Under the pieces are notes generated by a model that saw only the letters and a list, made by a program, of their open reading frames with translations, searched no databases and was not told where the DNA came from. DNA of 34,595 nt from Flavobacteriaceae bacterium (GTDB taxonomy: Bacteria > Bacteroidota > Bacteroidia > UKL13-3), in NCBI GenBank assembly GCA_025363675.1, contig JANYDJ010000159.1, positions 1-34,595 on the forward strand, written 5' to 3'. The position numbers and the translations under genes are program-made. This document shows positions 1 through 9,677 of this stretch, in pieces (within the stretch, counting starts at the first letter, position 1; the number at the start of each line of letters is the position of its first letter).

Positions 1-120
1 AACTTCTATATAATCTTCTTTTACCTCAACATGCCCAAGTTCATGCGATAACACAATTTCAAAATGTGCCAATAATTCCTTTGGAAAAATCAAGGCCAAT
101 GTCTCTTTCTCTAGTCCCAT
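1..120 (-). CDS. Partial CDS (3' end outside window), HExxH metalloprotease-like fragment
   Basis: Manual reverse-strand translation from ATG at 120..118: MGLEKETLALIFPKELLAHFEIVLSHELGHVEVKEDYIEV...; HELGH zinc motif; runs off the left edge. The frame is open to about 190 without an earlier ATG. Confidence 0.45.
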   Translation of the reverse strand, partial: MGLEKETLALIFPKELLAHFEIVLSHELGHVEVKEDYIEV

Positions 121-380
121 TTTTTGGAAGCGAAAATTAAGGCTTTTTTTATTCTCTCCCGTTAAAATTAATGTGATCCCATATAGTAATCATTATCTAT
201 TTATAAAATAATATATTTACAAAACGGACAAGCCCATAAATGCTTGCATTTATCCCCTCTCAAACTGGAGTGGGGTGATGAGCGTAGTATCGTGTAGGCG
301 AAGTAAATATTTTGCTTTGCCAAAATCCTTTAAACGCCTTAAATTGCAGCACTTTTATAACAACCCAAACAAAACAGAAA

Positions 381-1262
381 ATGAGCGTATTAGTAAATAA
401 AAATTCCAAAGTAATTGTTCAAGGATTCACCGGAGGCGAAGGAACTTTCCATGCCACACAAATGATTGAGTATGGCACCCAAGTAGTGGGTGGCGTAACA
501 CCTGGCAAGGGCGGGACCACACATTTGGACAAACCTGTATTCAACACCGTGGCCGATGCAGTAACTCAAACAGGTGCAAATGTTTCTATCATATTTGTGC
601 CCCCAGCTTTTGCTGCCGATGCTATAATGGAAGCGGCCGAAGCAGGTATTAAAGTAATAGTTTGTATTACAGAAGGTATCCCTACCCAAGATATGATAAC
701 TGCAAAAAATTATTTAACAGGAAAAGATTGCAGACTAATCGGACCTAACTGCCCTGGAGTAATTACACCCGAAGAAGCAAAAGTTGGTATTATGCCTGGT
801 TTTGTATTTAAGAAAGGCAACATAGGTATTGTTTCAAAATCGGGAACATTAACTTATGAAGCAGCTGACCAAATAGTAAAACAAGGTATGGGAATTAGTA
901 CTGCTATAGGAATTGGTGGAGACCCCGTGATAGGAACCACTACCAAAGAAGCTGTGCAAATGCTAATGGAAGACCCAGAAACAGAAGGCATAGTAATGAT
1001 AGGCGAGATTGGCGGAACTATGGAAGCCGATGCAGCACGCTGGATAAAAGCCCACGGAACAAAACCTGTTGTAGGTTTTATTGCCGGGCAAACAGCTCCT
1101 GCGGGTCGCAGAATGGGACATGCTGGAGCCATAGTAGGCGGGGCAGATGATACTGCTGCTGCCAAAATGAAAATAATGGCCGAGTGTGGAATTAATGTAG
1201 TGGAATCGCCCGCCAATATTGGCGTAATGATGACCAAAGCACTTGCAACTATTTCAGCATAA
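381..1262 (+). CDS. sucD: Succinyl-CoA synthetase (ADP-forming) alpha subunit
   Basis: [64 protein letters not shown] motifs; ORF track start 312 corrected to ATG 381. Confidence 0.96.
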   Translation: MSVLVNKNSKVIVQGFTGGEGTFHATQMIEYGTQVVGGVTPGKGGTTHLDKPVFNTVADAVTQTGANVSIIFVPPAFAADAIMEAAEAGIKVIVCITEGIPTQDMITAKNYLTGKDCRLIGPNCPGVITPEEAKVGIMPGFVFKKGNIGIVSKSGTLTYEAADQIVKQGMGISTAIGIGGDPVIGTTTKEAVQMLMEDPETEGIVMIGEIGGTMEADAARWIKAHGTKPVVGFIAGQTAPAGRRMGHAGAIVGGADDTAAAKMKIMAECGINVVESPANIGVMMTKALATISA

Positions 1263-1299
1263 TATACGTTTCTAATTATAATAACAATCCTAATATATA

Positions 1300-2085
1300 A
1301 TGTACAATAATCTATTAACAGAAGTAAGTGAAGGCATACTTACAATCACCATTAACCGTGAATCGAAACTTAATGCCTTAACCATAGAAACTATCCGCGA
1401 AATATATGATGCTATTAAAACTGCCGAGTCGAATGATGAAGTAGCTGGTATTATACTAACTGGTGCTGGCCCAAAAGCCTTTGTTGCTGGTGCAGATATT
1501 TCAGAATTTGCTAACTTTACTGTAGAGCAAGGAACTAAAATGGCACAAAATGGACATAAGGTTTTTAATGCCATTGAAAACTGTTCAAAGCCTGTTGTTG
1601 CTGCGGTTAATGGATTTGCTTTAGGAGGTGGTTGCGAACTAGCGATGGCTTGCCATATAAGAGTTGCTGCTGAGAATGCCAAGTTTGGTCAGCCTGAAGT
1701 TAACTTAGGAATTATACCCGGCTATGCGGGTACACAACGCTTGGCTCAATTGGTAGGCAAAGGCAAAGCATTAGAATTATTGATGACTGCCGATGTAATA
1801 GGTGCTGCCGAAGCCAAAGAGTTAGGTTTGGTAAACCATGTGGTTCCTGCCGATCAACTTCTCGCTAAATGCAATGAAATATTGGACAAAATAAAAAGCA
1901 AATCGCCCATGGCTATTGCCAAAGTGATTGACTGCGTAAATACCCAATACCATAAAGACAAACCTGGTTTTGATAGAGAAGTAGAACTTTTCGGACAATG
2001 TTTTTCTACTGATGATTTTAAAGAAGGTACCACTGCATTTATGGAAAAACGCAAACCTTCTTTTGGTAAATTGCTGTCAGTGTAA
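1300..2085 (+). CDS. Enoyl-CoA hydratase/isomerase (crotonase) family protein
   Basis: GAGPKAFVAGADISE, VNGFALGGGCELAMACHIRVAAENAKFGQPEVNLGIIPGYAGTQRL crotonase signature. Confidence 0.95.
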   Translation: MYNNLLTEVSEGILTITINRESKLNALTIETIREIYDAIKTAESNDEVAGIILTGAGPKAFVAGADISEFANFTVEQGTKMAQNGHKVFNAIENCSKPVVAAVNGFALGGGCELAMACHIRVAAENAKFGQPEVNLGIIPGYAGTQRLAQLVGKGKALELLMTADVIGAAEAKELGLVNHVVPADQLLAKCNEILDKIKSKSPMAIAKVIDCVNTQYHKDKPGFDREVELFGQCFSTDDFKEGTTAFMEKRKPSFGKLLSV

Positions 2086-2090
2086 GCTAA

Positions 2091-2173
2091 TGTCAGTCTG
2101 AGTTTATCGAAGACGGTGTTTTGAAAGTATACTCTTCTTTATTTGCCTACCCTTCGATAAACTCAGGGTGACA
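2091..2173. repeat. Imperfect inverted repeat / REP-like hairpin
   Basis: Arms TGTCAGTCTGAGTTTATCGAAG (2091-2112) and CTTCGATAAACTCAGGGTGACA (2152-2173), 20/22 complementary. Confidence 0.8.
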
Positions 2174-2197
2174 AATAAAACTTAGGATGACAAACCC

Positions 2198-3214
2198 ATG
2201 AAGCTGCGAATACTATTATATCCTTTTTCTATTATATATTATATAATAACTGCTACCCGCAATAGGTTATTTGATTGGGGAATACTGAAGCAGAAACAAT
2301 ATGATATTCCTATTATAGGTGTTGGTAATTTGAGTACCGGTGGGACAGGAAAAACTCCGCATGTAGCTTATATAGCTCAACTTTTGCAGAAACAGAATTT
2401 AAAAGTAGCTGTGCTGAGTCGGGGTTATGGACGCAAAACGAGAGGATATATATTGGCCAATACCAACCATACTGCTTATGATATAGGTGATGAACCATTT
2501 GAATTATATCATAAGAATTTAATGGTAGCCGTTTGCGAAAACAGAAGAGAAGGAATCGAGAAATTACAGGAAACTGTTCAGCCAAATATTATATTATTGG
2601 ATGATAATTTTCAGCACCGATATGTGAAACCAAGTTTACAAATACTACTGACAAGTTATAATGATTTCTTTTACGATGATTATATATTACCTGCTGGTAA
2701 TTTGCGTGAAAGTAGAAATGGTGTTAACAGGGCAGATATTATTATAGTGAGCAAATGCCCAGCAAATTTATCGGAAGAATCTAAATCGAAAATCCAATCA
2801 AAAATATATAATTATTCAAAAGCAACTGTATTTTTCAGTTCATATAAGTACGATGAATTATATAGTTTGAATAATACTTCTGCTAACAATATAAAAGATG
2901 TGATATTATTAACCGGCTTGGCCAATACCGATTATTTAAAATCGTATATTGAACAACATTATAATATTGTTGAGCATCTAAATTATCCCGATCATTATAT
3001 ATACAAAACTGAGGATATAACAGAATGGCAGCAGAAATATAAAAATGATTTTGAGGGTGGGGCTGTTATTATAACTACTGTTAAGGATGCAGCAAGATTG
3101 GATGCTTTGGATTCAATTGACAAGCTGCCAATAATGGTTTTGCCTGTTGAGGTAGATTTTGGGGTGGGTAATGATAACTTTGAACAGTTGCTATTGGGTA
3201 ATCGCTCTTCGTAG
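2198..3214 (+). CDS. lpxK: Tetraacyldisaccharide 4'-kinase
   Basis: IPIIGVGNLSTGGTGKTPHVAYIAQLL...VAVLSRGYGRKTRGY...DDNFQHRYVKPSLQILL; LpxK family. Confidence 0.93.
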   Translation: MKLRILLYPFSIIYYIITATRNRLFDWGILKQKQYDIPIIGVGNLSTGGTGKTPHVAYIAQLLQKQNLKVAVLSRGYGRKTRGYILANTNHTAYDIGDEPFELYHKNLMVAVCENRREGIEKLQETVQPNIILLDDNFQHRYVKPSLQILLTSYNDFFYDDYILPAGNLRESRNGVNRADIIIVSKCPANLSEESKSKIQSKIYNYSKATVFFSSYKYDELYSLNNTSANNIKDVILLTGLANTDYLKSYIEQHYNIVEHLNYPDHYIYKTEDITEWQQKYKNDFEGGAVIITTVKDAARLDALDSIDKLPIMVLPVEVDFGVGNDNFEQLLLGNRSS

Positions 3215-3655
3215 ATTTAGGTATCCAAAAGAATATTTCACTATGTGGTGCAACCATTTCTCTCTTTTTAGGGGCATTTAACATATAACAGAAGAAAATT
3301 AAAATAATTTGGGGAGTATTAAATCCGTTTTATATTGCACACCTACTTATGCTCCTTATCCGACACTAATCTATCCATGTAATTAATTATATTTGCAATT
3401 ATGAAATATTACTTATTATTGTCATTGTTATATCTTTTTCCGCTAGCTATTTCTGGAAGAAAAAATTTGGAAAAATTTTTCAATTTTATAGCAATGGCGT
3501 ATTAGTAGGCATGTCTCTAACACTATGGATAACCAATAATCTAAATATATTTTGGGGAAGTCTATCTCTTGCTAGTTTTATATATAACATTTATACAATG
3601 AATAAATATATAAAAAAATACCCAGAAGCAAAACTTAGTTAGGTTTACTAAACAT

Positions 3656-3690
3656 AAAAGCAGCGTTCCCCAAAAAGGCACGCTGCTTTT
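3656..3690 (-). terminator. Rho-independent terminator (possibly bidirectional)
   Basis: Perfect 10-bp stem AAAAGCAGCG...CGCTGCTTTT just 3' of the HIT gene. Confidence 0.75.
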
Positions 3691-3693
3691 ATA

Positions 3694-4086
3694 TTACAAA
3701 CATTCCCTAATCTTCCTCGCCACTTCAGCTAATTCCTCATGACTTGGATTCAACTTAGGTCGGGTAAAATTCAAATCATCAGCAGTATCAATAGGTACTA
3801 AATGCAGGTGTGTATGGGGTACTTCTAAACCAATTACCGCTACGCCTACTTTTTTACACGGTACTACTTTCTGTATAGCTTTGGCAATAGGTTTGGCAAA
3901 TAACATTAAAGCGGATATGGCACCATCGCCCATATCAAATATATAATCAACTTCTTGTTTTGGAACTACTAAAACGTGACCTTCACGCAAGGGCATAATA
4001 TCTAAAAATGCAAAAAACCGATCATCTTCAGCTATTTTGTGGCAGGGAATTTCACCTTGTATAATTTTAGTAAATATGGATGCCAT
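3694..4086 (-). CDS. HIT family protein
   Basis: ASIFTKIIQGEIPCHKIAEDD...GHVLVVPKQEVDYIFD...GLEVPHTHLHLVPI; HxHxH histidine-triad region. Confidence 0.95.
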   Translation of the reverse strand: MASIFTKIIQGEIPCHKIAEDDRFFAFLDIMPLREGHVLVVPKQEVDYIFDMGDGAISALMLFAKPIAKAIQKVVPCKKVGVAVIGLEVPHTHLHLVPIDTADDLNFTRPKLNPSHEELAEVARKIRECL

Positions 4087-4094
4087 ATATAATA

Positions 4095-4565
4095 TTATAT
4101 ACTAATTTCTAGTACTTCCATTTTAATCACTCCGGCTGGTACTGTAATGTCTATAACATCGCCCACCTTTTTACCCATAAGCCCAGTTGCTATTGGAGAT
4201 TTAACAGAGATGCGGCCTGTGCTTATATCAGCTTCTTTTTCTGATACCAATTGGTATTGTACGGTATTACCTGTTTTGTGATTTTTAACTTTCACTTTGC
4301 ATAGTACCATTACTTTACTGGTATCCATTTTATCTTCATCTAGCAAACGAGCATTACCCAATAGTTTTTCCATTTGCGATATCTTAGCTTCCATTAGCCC
4401 CTGGGCTTCTTTGGCTGCATCGTATTCTGCATTTTCACTTAGGTCACCTTTATCTCTGGCTTCTGCAATCTGGGCCGATATTTTGGGTCTTTCTACAGTT
4501 TTTAGCTGTGTTAATTCCTTTTTCAAATTCTCTAATCCTTCTTTTGTAAAATATTGTACTTCCAT
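4095..4565 (-). CDS. greA: Transcription elongation factor GreA
   Basis: YFTKEGLENLKKELTQLKTVERPKISAQIAEARDKGDLSENAEYDAAKEAQG...GRISVKSPIATGLMGKKVGDVIDITVPAG. Confidence 0.97.
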   Translation of the reverse strand: MEVQYFTKEGLENLKKELTQLKTVERPKISAQIAEARDKGDLSENAEYDAAKEAQGLMEAKISQMEKLLGNARLLDEDKMDTSKVMVLCKVKVKNHKTGNTVQYQLVSEKEADISTGRISVKSPIATGLMGKKVGDVIDITVPAGVIKMEVLEISI

Positions 4566-4604
4566 AATATTTGGTATTTATTGTTGCTAGTGATATTTAA
4601 AAAC

Positions 4605-4638
4605 AAACGTCCCGACCCTAAAAAGAGTCGGAACGTTT
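4605..4638 (-). terminator. Terminator hairpin after the PorV-like gene
   Basis: AAACGTCCCGAC ... GTCGGAACGTTT stem on the 3' side of the 4679..5776 (-) CDS. Confidence 0.6.
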
Positions 4639-4678
4639 ATGATATATAATGATATTTTTTTGCTCTCTATTTTCCTAA

Positions 4679-5776
4679 TCAATCATTGTCTTTACCGCCC
4701 AAATCAATCCTTACGCCAAAGGTGTGCATATTGCCAAATGGCTTGGTTTGCTTAAACGAATAATCAAGTGCAAAGCTAGATTTATTTTTTCCAAAAGGCA
4801 ACTCTAAAGTGAAACCTGCATGAAAACCAGTGTATGCAGTATTACGTGCATCGCTACTAAAAATCCCTTGCTGATATAACATTCCTGTGCGAAGCATAAA
4901 GAAGGTTTTATATGCATATTCCAAACCCATAGCCCCCGTATTGTCTTGATAAGAATGCGAGGTGAAATTTCCTGCCAAAGTAAGTCTGTTAAAATATACT
5001 TCAGTTCCTTTATCTAATCGAAAATCGTAGCTCATGCCAAAATTTACTATGGAAGGCATACCATCCTTTGCTGAGCGTTGTTGCAATGTGGAACTATACG
5101 ATTTGGATGGGTCTTGTGCACGAATACTCATTCCATCGCCTGCGTATGAAATATCAGGACCAATATTCTTAACGGAGATACCGAGTTTAAAATCATTTCC
5201 TTTTAGTCTTCTAATTTCCTCATTGGTGTGGGTAGCTGTTCGATATTGAACACCTGCATCGAGTGTCATTGTAGATCCTGCAACTTCGGCAGTTCCTTCG
5301 CTTAAAAAACGTACCAACATGCCTCCATATATTTTCTCTGAGAATTTTTTTGCATACGACATTGCCAAATTAGTAAATTGCACGTTAAAGGTTCCCAAAC
5401 CTTCGGGCTGTTGCTCGGTAGTACGTTGTATATCGCCCGAATTAATGTTCATAAGCGAAAGTCCGATTACTCCACCGTTTTTACCTATAACCTGCGACAA
5501 TCCAAAGTTATTTATACTAATGCCTGCCAAATAGCGGGTATGAGAAAAAACAAGCTCGGTTTGCTTGGTTTGTGCAAGCCCGGCTACATTTATCCATGTA
5601 GCTTCTATGCCCTGCACATTGGCTGTATTTACGTTAGCCCAGCCATTACTTCTAGCCCAAGGATTAATAAGTAATTGCTCCCCTCCGTTGGTACCTCTTC
5701 GGTCAGGATTTCCTGCAAATACTTGACCCGATATCACTAGGGCCAAAATTGCTGTTATATATTTCATATAGTTCAT
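4679..5776 (-). CDS. PorV/PorQ family outer-membrane protein (T9SS-associated)
   Basis: Signal peptide; LLINPWARSNGWANVNTANVQGIEATWINVAGLAQTKQTELVFSHTRYLAGISINNFGLSQ; PorV/UPF0164-like beta-barrel pattern. Confidence 0.8.
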   Translation of the reverse strand: MNYMKYITAILALVISGQVFAGNPDRRGTNGGEQLLINPWARSNGWANVNTANVQGIEATWINVAGLAQTKQTELVFSHTRYLAGISINNFGLSQVIGKNGGVIGLSLMNINSGDIQRTTEQQPEGLGTFNVQFTNLAMSYAKKFSEKIYGGMLVRFLSEGTAEVAGSTMTLDAGVQYRTATHTNEEIRRLKGNDFKLGISVKNIGPDISYAGDGMSIRAQDPSKSYSSTLQQRSAKDGMPSIVNFGMSYDFRLDKGTEVYFNRLTLAGNFTSHSYQDNTGAMGLEYAYKTFFMLRTGMLYQQGIFSSDARNTAYTGFHAGFTLELPFGKNKSSFALDYSFKQTKPFGNMHTFGVRIDLGGKDND

Positions 5777-5799
5777 TTCTGTAATGTAGTTTTTATGTT

Positions 5800-8700
5800 T
5801 TAGAAAGTATCCAAATCAACAGGTCTCATAATACCATACCATTTAACAATTTTTTCTCCCAGTTCAAAAGCATTTACATGCACTATATATAATCCACTTG
5901 CTATTGGTACCTGTGCTTGGTTTTTCATATCCCAGTCTGCATAGGTTAGGTCATCATCTTTCTTTATTTGCCTTACCAAGGTTCCGCTCAATGAGTATAT
6001 ACTTATCACACATTTGGGTGGGAGATTAATAAACTTCACCCGCGTATCTAATTGCGAATTTTCATAATTAGATGCTCCGTAATAAGGATTGGGCACCACG
6101 TTTATTTTGTCCATGGCTGCTTTGCCAAGGTCGGTGGAATGATCGACCGCAATATCATTTGTATTAAATGTATAATAAGGATAGTCGTCTGGATTTACTT
6201 TTGAAGAGGTAACATATTTCGAATAAGGTTTTGAAACACGTACACGGTAACGCATTTCGCTGGGTATATTAAGTTTCCCCCCATCATAATTTATATTATA
6301 GCCACTAACCATGTATGGCATAGTAACCCATTGCACTTGCGATGCTACTTGACGCTTGGTGTTAGCATCATCAATTTTATTAGGTGTACTTAGTATTGCT
6401 TGATATGACAATCCCTCGTCGTAAATCGGTCCTGTATAAGAGCCATACTTTACAGGTGCACAAACATATACATGGTGCATGCCGCCCCATAGCGGACCAT
6501 TAAAATTCGCCACATCAGCTGTAGGATTCCACACCATATCAGCTCCATTGTATCCTTTAAGCCAAGAATTTTCACCCATAATAATATTTAACCTTTCGCC
6601 AGTTTCTATATTAATTGCGTATCCAGGGAACCACGAACGCCCTCTATCTGTTGGGTCATACTCGGGTATATAGTTACCCGTGCTGGGGTCTTTTATAATA
6701 TTCCCAGTCCACGAAGCATGGTCTCTTATGCTCCATTTTTTTCTGTTTCCCTCAGCCAATAAAGGGTCTTCGCTCATTTCTACCACCACACATTTAGTCC
6801 ATTTAGATTTGTCGGGCGTAAGTACCAAATCTATGCTTATTAAGTTTGCCATTGAGTTTTCGGTATTGCTTGATACGCTCGACCCCTCAAATGCAGGACC
6901 ATAGGTATCTTCTCCTGTGCTGGTACTCCTTGCGGCTCTTGAACATAACTTATAAGGGGCCATTCTACCGTCACATACTTTTTCATAATTTTCAAAAGGG
7001 TCTAGTCCTTCAAGAGGGCTTCCAAATCTCGCAAAATCATAGGTGTATTTCGATTTATCATTCAAACCTCCCTGAGCATCATATCCAAAGCTTTCAGCTT
7101 TGCCATTCACACCTGCACGTATCCAATTATAATAGCCTCCCCCGTCTTGGTCTTTTACACCGCTTAACCATTTGCGTGTAGGGTCGCTAAACTCAACTGA
7201 TGATTCTATAGAGCCATAATTTTTGTCTATGCTGTCAATACCTGGTTGGTTAGGCTGTTTCATAGCTATAGAGAAACCGTATTCTTTTATTATCTGCTCA
7301 TTGAATTTTTTTAAGGTGCTCAAGCAATTTGTAACTTTCCCTGTTGTCTTGTTGGTAAGCGTCCATATAGCACTATCACGCATTACATTGGGGCTTTTAG
7401 AATATTTTGAGGTATCCTTCATATTAAACTCGAATTCAGCTTTTGGCACTTTTAATGGGTCAATTACACTAACTCTAATTGGTCCGAAACCATTAGTATA
7501 TACTGGAAAATCCATTTTACCATCTCTCAATATTTGATCAATTGAAGCCTTGGTCAACTCAAGAGAGTTTCCTCCGTTTCCTTGTCCCTGCATTCGAGTT
7601 ATCATAGGTCCGCTACCATACAGTGCATTAATTTTGGAGCCGCTACTTGTTGGGTCTGGTTTATGCGGAATACCTGTATAACGTTTCACATTTAAACGAC
7701 CTGCAAGGTACTGCTCTGGGTTTTGATTCATAGGATCATTCGTTAAATTGGCATAGGCTATCACCATAAAATGATACTGTTTAAAATTAACCAAACGTTT
7801 ATCGCCTGTTGCAAATAAATCTTCTTTTACGCTAAATGAATGAACCACACCCGCATTATTTCCAATTACTTTCGATACAAGTAAGGGCGACCCAACCACA
7901 GGATCATATACCCTATTTATTAGTTGAGTAACATTATCATTGATATCCATTTGATTGATTATCCTTGCCTTTTCTGTATTGTCCAAATCACCTGTTGTTA
8001 CACTGGCATCTTTTAATTGATAAATTTGATACCCTTGATACTTATAAATAAAACTATCCAAAGGGTTTTTAGAAAAGGGGTTGCGAATCTTGCCCACATA
8101 ACTCTCTGTTTCAACAGTATTTGTATTTTCAAGTACTACAATCAGTTCGTTGTCATATTCTTTTATGCTCAAGTCTGGGGCTCTTGGGCCATCTATTAAT
8201 TTGAAATTATTATTGAAAAGTATCTGTGCTTTATCGTCGGCATTCTTAAGTTGGGTGAGTGAACCTGTTGCTCCCCCTATACTACTGCGAGCCCAAACTG
8301 CACCTACCGTCATCTCGTTGCGGGCACCTGTTTTTAAAGTTAAAGGCCCGACACTTTGCAAAAACCTACGATCACCAGGTTGATTGCCAGCTCCCTTTTC
8401 TGTCCATCCATTATTGGTTACTGGGTCGCCGTTAAACATAAAGTTATATGGGGTTGCACCTCCGCGACCGTTGCCACCATAGGTTACGTGCTGCCCATCT
8501 TGCCATAATGCTCGTAGGTAATTATAATAGTGTAAGGGTTTTGTAGGATTTCCTATCACACTAAAATCATTATTATAATACATAAACGCATATAAGGGCA
8601 ATTCGTCACCGTTTTCATTTTTTGGTCCTCTAAACAAGTCCAAACCAACTGTGGGAGGGTTTAAGCCATAACCTAAAATACCTTCGTCATTGTCGTCACC

Positions 8701-9642
8701 ATTATAGCAATATCCTAAATTCCTATTAGTATCACAACCCACATAGTCATCGGAATAGTTGCCCAAATCAGGGTCAATCCACTGGCCGAAATAACAGTCT
8801 TTAACTGGTTCGCCATAATTGGTTATTTCAGTGGAATAAAAAGTCATATTATTTATCTCATCATTGGTAGTGAAAGCAAAAGCTGTGGTTTTAAGCTCTA
8901 GCCCAATGGGTACTCCTTGTGTTTCAGAATGTATATTACCTATATCATTATATACAAACCACAATGCTTGGTCACCTTTTACATCTGGATAATCCCCTTG
9001 TCCTGGCTGGTATCCAAAGCCTCCGCCATTTTCTATATAGGGTGCCATGTGAAATTCTTCCCCATAGCCAATATTGCCATTTCCCGGCCAATCTAAAATG
9101 GCTTTGGTAGTATTTGCACTAAAGTTTTTAAGATACAGGTCAATCTCTTCGCGGGTTACTTTATATATTTTATCATAATACTCACAACGTTCTGGTGCAA
9201 TCTTGGCAGTTGAAGTTAGAGCGTCTACAGAATCTATCGCTCCTGCAAAAAAGTCTATTCCGTTTTGGCGATAAGTCATAGCGGCAAGTTTTAAGTTGTT
9301 ACCTGCATCTACTCCTCCTATCCATAACGAACCGGCAAATATCGAATGCTTGCGTATACCATTAGGGTCTGTTACTTTTGGAATTTCATATTTTGCACTT
9401 ATCAAGTTCCACCACATATCACCACCATTTAAAATAGTAGTACGCACATTGTTAATATCCAGATCTACCTGTGCTGTCGGGGCTTTACATCCATCAGCCA
9501 TAGTGCGGAACAGATTATTATCGATATGCGACGGTGGGGTGCCCATTATTTCGCGAGCGGTAGAAGTATTTACCACAATGGCTGTGAGTATAACAGCAAG
9601 CAACCAATTACTTTTTGCAGTATATATATTTGAGATTTTCAT
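5800..9642 (-). CDS. Large secreted protein with T9SS-type C-terminal sorting domain
   Basis: 1280 aa; N-terminal signal; C-terminal INVVPNPYYGASNYENSQLDTRVKFINLPPKCVISIYSLSGTLVRQI...ASGLYIVHVNAFELGEKIVKW. Confidence 0.85.
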   Translation of the reverse strand: MKISNIYTAKSNWLLAVILTAIVVNTSTAREIMGTPPSHIDNNLFRTMADGCKAPTAQVDLDINNVRTTILNGGDMWWNLISAKYEIPKVTDPNGIRKHSIFAGSLWIGGVDAGNNLKLAAMTYRQNGIDFFAGAIDSVDALTSTAKIAPERCEYYDKIYKVTREEIDLYLKNFSANTTKAILDWPGNGNIGYGEEFHMAPYIENGGGFGYQPGQGDYPDVKGDQALWFVYNDIGNIHSETQGVPIGLELKTTAFAFTTNDEINNMTFYSTEITNYGEPVKDCYFGQWIDPDLGNYSDDYVGCDTNRNLGYCYNGDDNDEGILGYGLNPPTVGLDLFRGPKNENGDELPLYAFMYYNNDFSVIGNPTKPLHYYNYLRALWQDGQHVTYGGNGRGGATPYNFMFNGDPVTNNGWTEKGAGNQPGDRRFLQSVGPLTLKTGARNEMTVGAVWARSSIGGATGSLTQLKNADDKAQILFNNNFKLIDGPRAPDLSIKEYDNELIVVLENTNTVETESYVGKIRNPFSKNPLDSFIYKYQGYQIYQLKDASVTTGDLDNTEKARIINQMDINDNVTQLINRVYDPVVGSPLLVSKVIGNNAGVVHSFSVKEDLFATGDKRLVNFKQYHFMVIAYANLTNDPMNQNPEQYLAGRLNVKRYTGIPHKPDPTSSGSKINALYGSGPMITRMQGQGNGGNSLELTKASIDQILRDGKMDFPVYTNGFGPIRVSVIDPLKVPKAEFEFNMKDTSKYSKSPNVMRDSAIWTLTNKTTGKVTNCLSTLKKFNEQIIKEYGFSIAMKQPNQPGIDSIDKNYGSIESSVEFSDPTRKWLSGVKDQDGGGYYNWIRAGVNGKAESFGYDAQGGLNDKSKYTYDFARFGSPLEGLDPFENYEKVCDGRMAPYKLCSRAARSTSTGEDTYGPAFEGSSVSSNTENSMANLISIDLVLTPDKSKWTKCVVVEMSEDPLLAEGNRKKWSIRDHASWTGNIIKDPSTGNYIPEYDPTDRGRSWFPGYAINIETGERLNIIMGENSWLKGYNGADMVWNPTADVANFNGPLWGGMHHVYVCAPVKYGSYTGPIYDEGLSYQAILSTPNKIDDANTKRQVASQVQWVTMPYMVSGYNINYDGGKLNIPSEMRYRVRVSKPYSKYVTSSKVNPDDYPYYTFNTNDIAVDHSTDLGKAAMDKINVVPNPYYGASNYENSQLDTRVKFINLPPKCVISIYSLSGTLVRQIKKDDDLTYADWDMKNQAQVPIASGLYIVHVNAFELGEKIVKWYGIMRPVDLDTF

Positions 9643-9677
9643 AATCTTTATTCTTGGGTTTAGTGTTTTTTTTAAAA

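Noticed and set aside
236-253. Short palindrome ATAAATGC-TT-GCATTTAT upstream of sucD
   Set aside because: AT-rich and short; no independent support for a function.
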